Source: an uncultured Shinella sp. (GTDB taxonomy: Bacteria; Pseudomonadota; Alphaproteobacteria; Rhizobiales; Rhizobiaceae). From it: 5,593 bases of DNA. A program made the position numbers and the translations under genes. Numbering within the stretch: the first letter of the stretch is position 1; each line of letters starts with the position of its first letter. Under the pieces are notes generated by a model. The model was not told the origin of the DNA and searched no databases. It was given only the letters and a program-made list of their open reading frames with translations. Positions 5,299 to 5,593 of this stretch are shown in pieces. The DNA lies in contig CAMPIK010000198.1 in NCBI GenBank assembly GCA_946886325.1, forward strand, positions 1-5,593, written 5' to 3'.

Positions 5299-5306
5299 TC
5301 AATAGA

Positions 5307-5593
5307 ATGATGCAGGCGCGCTTGCGCATCGGTTTAGTCGGCTGCGGCGCGTTTGCCAATGCGGCACTCGTTCCCGCCATGAAGATGGCGGGTATCGATG
5401 TCGTCGCCGTGTGCGATCCGGACGCCGACCGCGCCGAAGCGACCCTTCGCGCCGCCGGCGCGGAGGCGGCCTATGGCGACATGGTCGCGATGCTGGAGCG
5501 CGAGACGCTGGATGCGGTCGTCATGGCCGTCGGCCCGACCGTCTATCCGAAGCTTGCCCGCCAGGCGCTGGAGCGCGGCGTGCATGTCTTCGT
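5307..5593 (+). CDS. Gfo/Idh/MocA-family NAD(P)-dependent oxidoreductase, N-terminal part, cut by right window edge
   Basis: About 95 residues are visible of a family usually 330-390 long. The fragment is the Rossmann half: strand 1 and the dinucleotide loop LRIGLVGCGAFANAAL (G12-x-G14-x-x-A17), the strand 2 end VVAVCDPD with an acidic residue (D37) that usually favours NAD(H) over NADP(H), then DAVVMAVGPTVYP and ERGVHVFV. The window stops just before the conserved EKP motif, so the catalytic Lys and the substrate domain are not seen. Members oxidise or reduce sugars, inositols and sugar acids in the cytoplasm. The gene runs away from the LacI-family gene, with the promoter and a large operator between them, so it is probably the first gene of an inducible sugar-catabolic operon continuing to the right. 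Family placement is firm; substrate is unknown. Confidence 0.88.
   Translation, partial: MMQARLRIGLVGCGAFANAALVPAMKMAGIDVVAVCDPDADRAEATLRAAGAEAAYGDMVAMLERETLDAVVMAVGPTVYPKLARQALERGVHVF

Noticed and set aside
5279..5305. Eight-codon leader frame (GTG to TAG) before the oxidoreductase gene
   Set aside because: It has no properly spaced ribosome site and no regulatory codon run; very short frames like this are expected by chance.

Overview
The window is GC-rich, tightly packed bacterial DNA. Its codon use and gene families (class III CoA-transferase, catabolic thiamine-diphosphate enzyme, split dihydroxyacetone kinase, LacI-type regulator, Gfo/Idh/MocA oxidoreductase) suggest an alphaproteobacterium of the Rhizobiales (Rhizobium/Agrobacterium/Ensifer/Shinella-like). 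That placement is inference from style and gene content. No marker gene is present.

Layout: positions 1-3999 carry four co-directional plus-strand genes. They are the C-terminal half of a CaiB/BaiF CoA-transferase (cut by the left edge), a complete 570-residue acetolactate synthase-like ThDP enzyme, a DhaK-type ketose kinase subunit and a DhaL-type ATP/ADP subunit. Gaps are short (44 and 13 bases) and dhaK/dhaL overlap by ATGA, so this looks like one operon. It ends at a strong hairpin-plus-T-run terminator at 4048-4071. A LacI/GalR repressor gene converges from the minus strand, and its last codons run through that terminator. Right of it, a divergent regulatory region (about 5103-5306) holds a TTGACA-type promoter and several palindromes. 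One is a near-perfect 30-bp palindrome placed where transcription should start. The final gene, cut by the right edge, is a Gfo/Idh/MocA NAD(P)-dependent oxidoreductase.

How the parts may work together: the set looks like a carbon-source catabolic locus under a LacI-type repressor. The oxidoreductase would oxidise a sugar or polyol. The CoA-transferase and ThDP enzyme would activate and cleave, or decarboxylate, an acid intermediate. The DhaKL pair would phosphorylate a small ketose (dihydroxyacetone or a C4 ketose such as erythrulose). The families are clear, but the substrate and order of steps are not. I do not recognise this gene combination as a described pathway. The main points of interest are the unusual substrate-loop motif in DhaK, the missing DhaM partner, the ThDP enzyme next to a CoA-transferase, the nested operator architecture, and a second operator-like site inside the 5' end of the repressor reading frame that questions its start codon.
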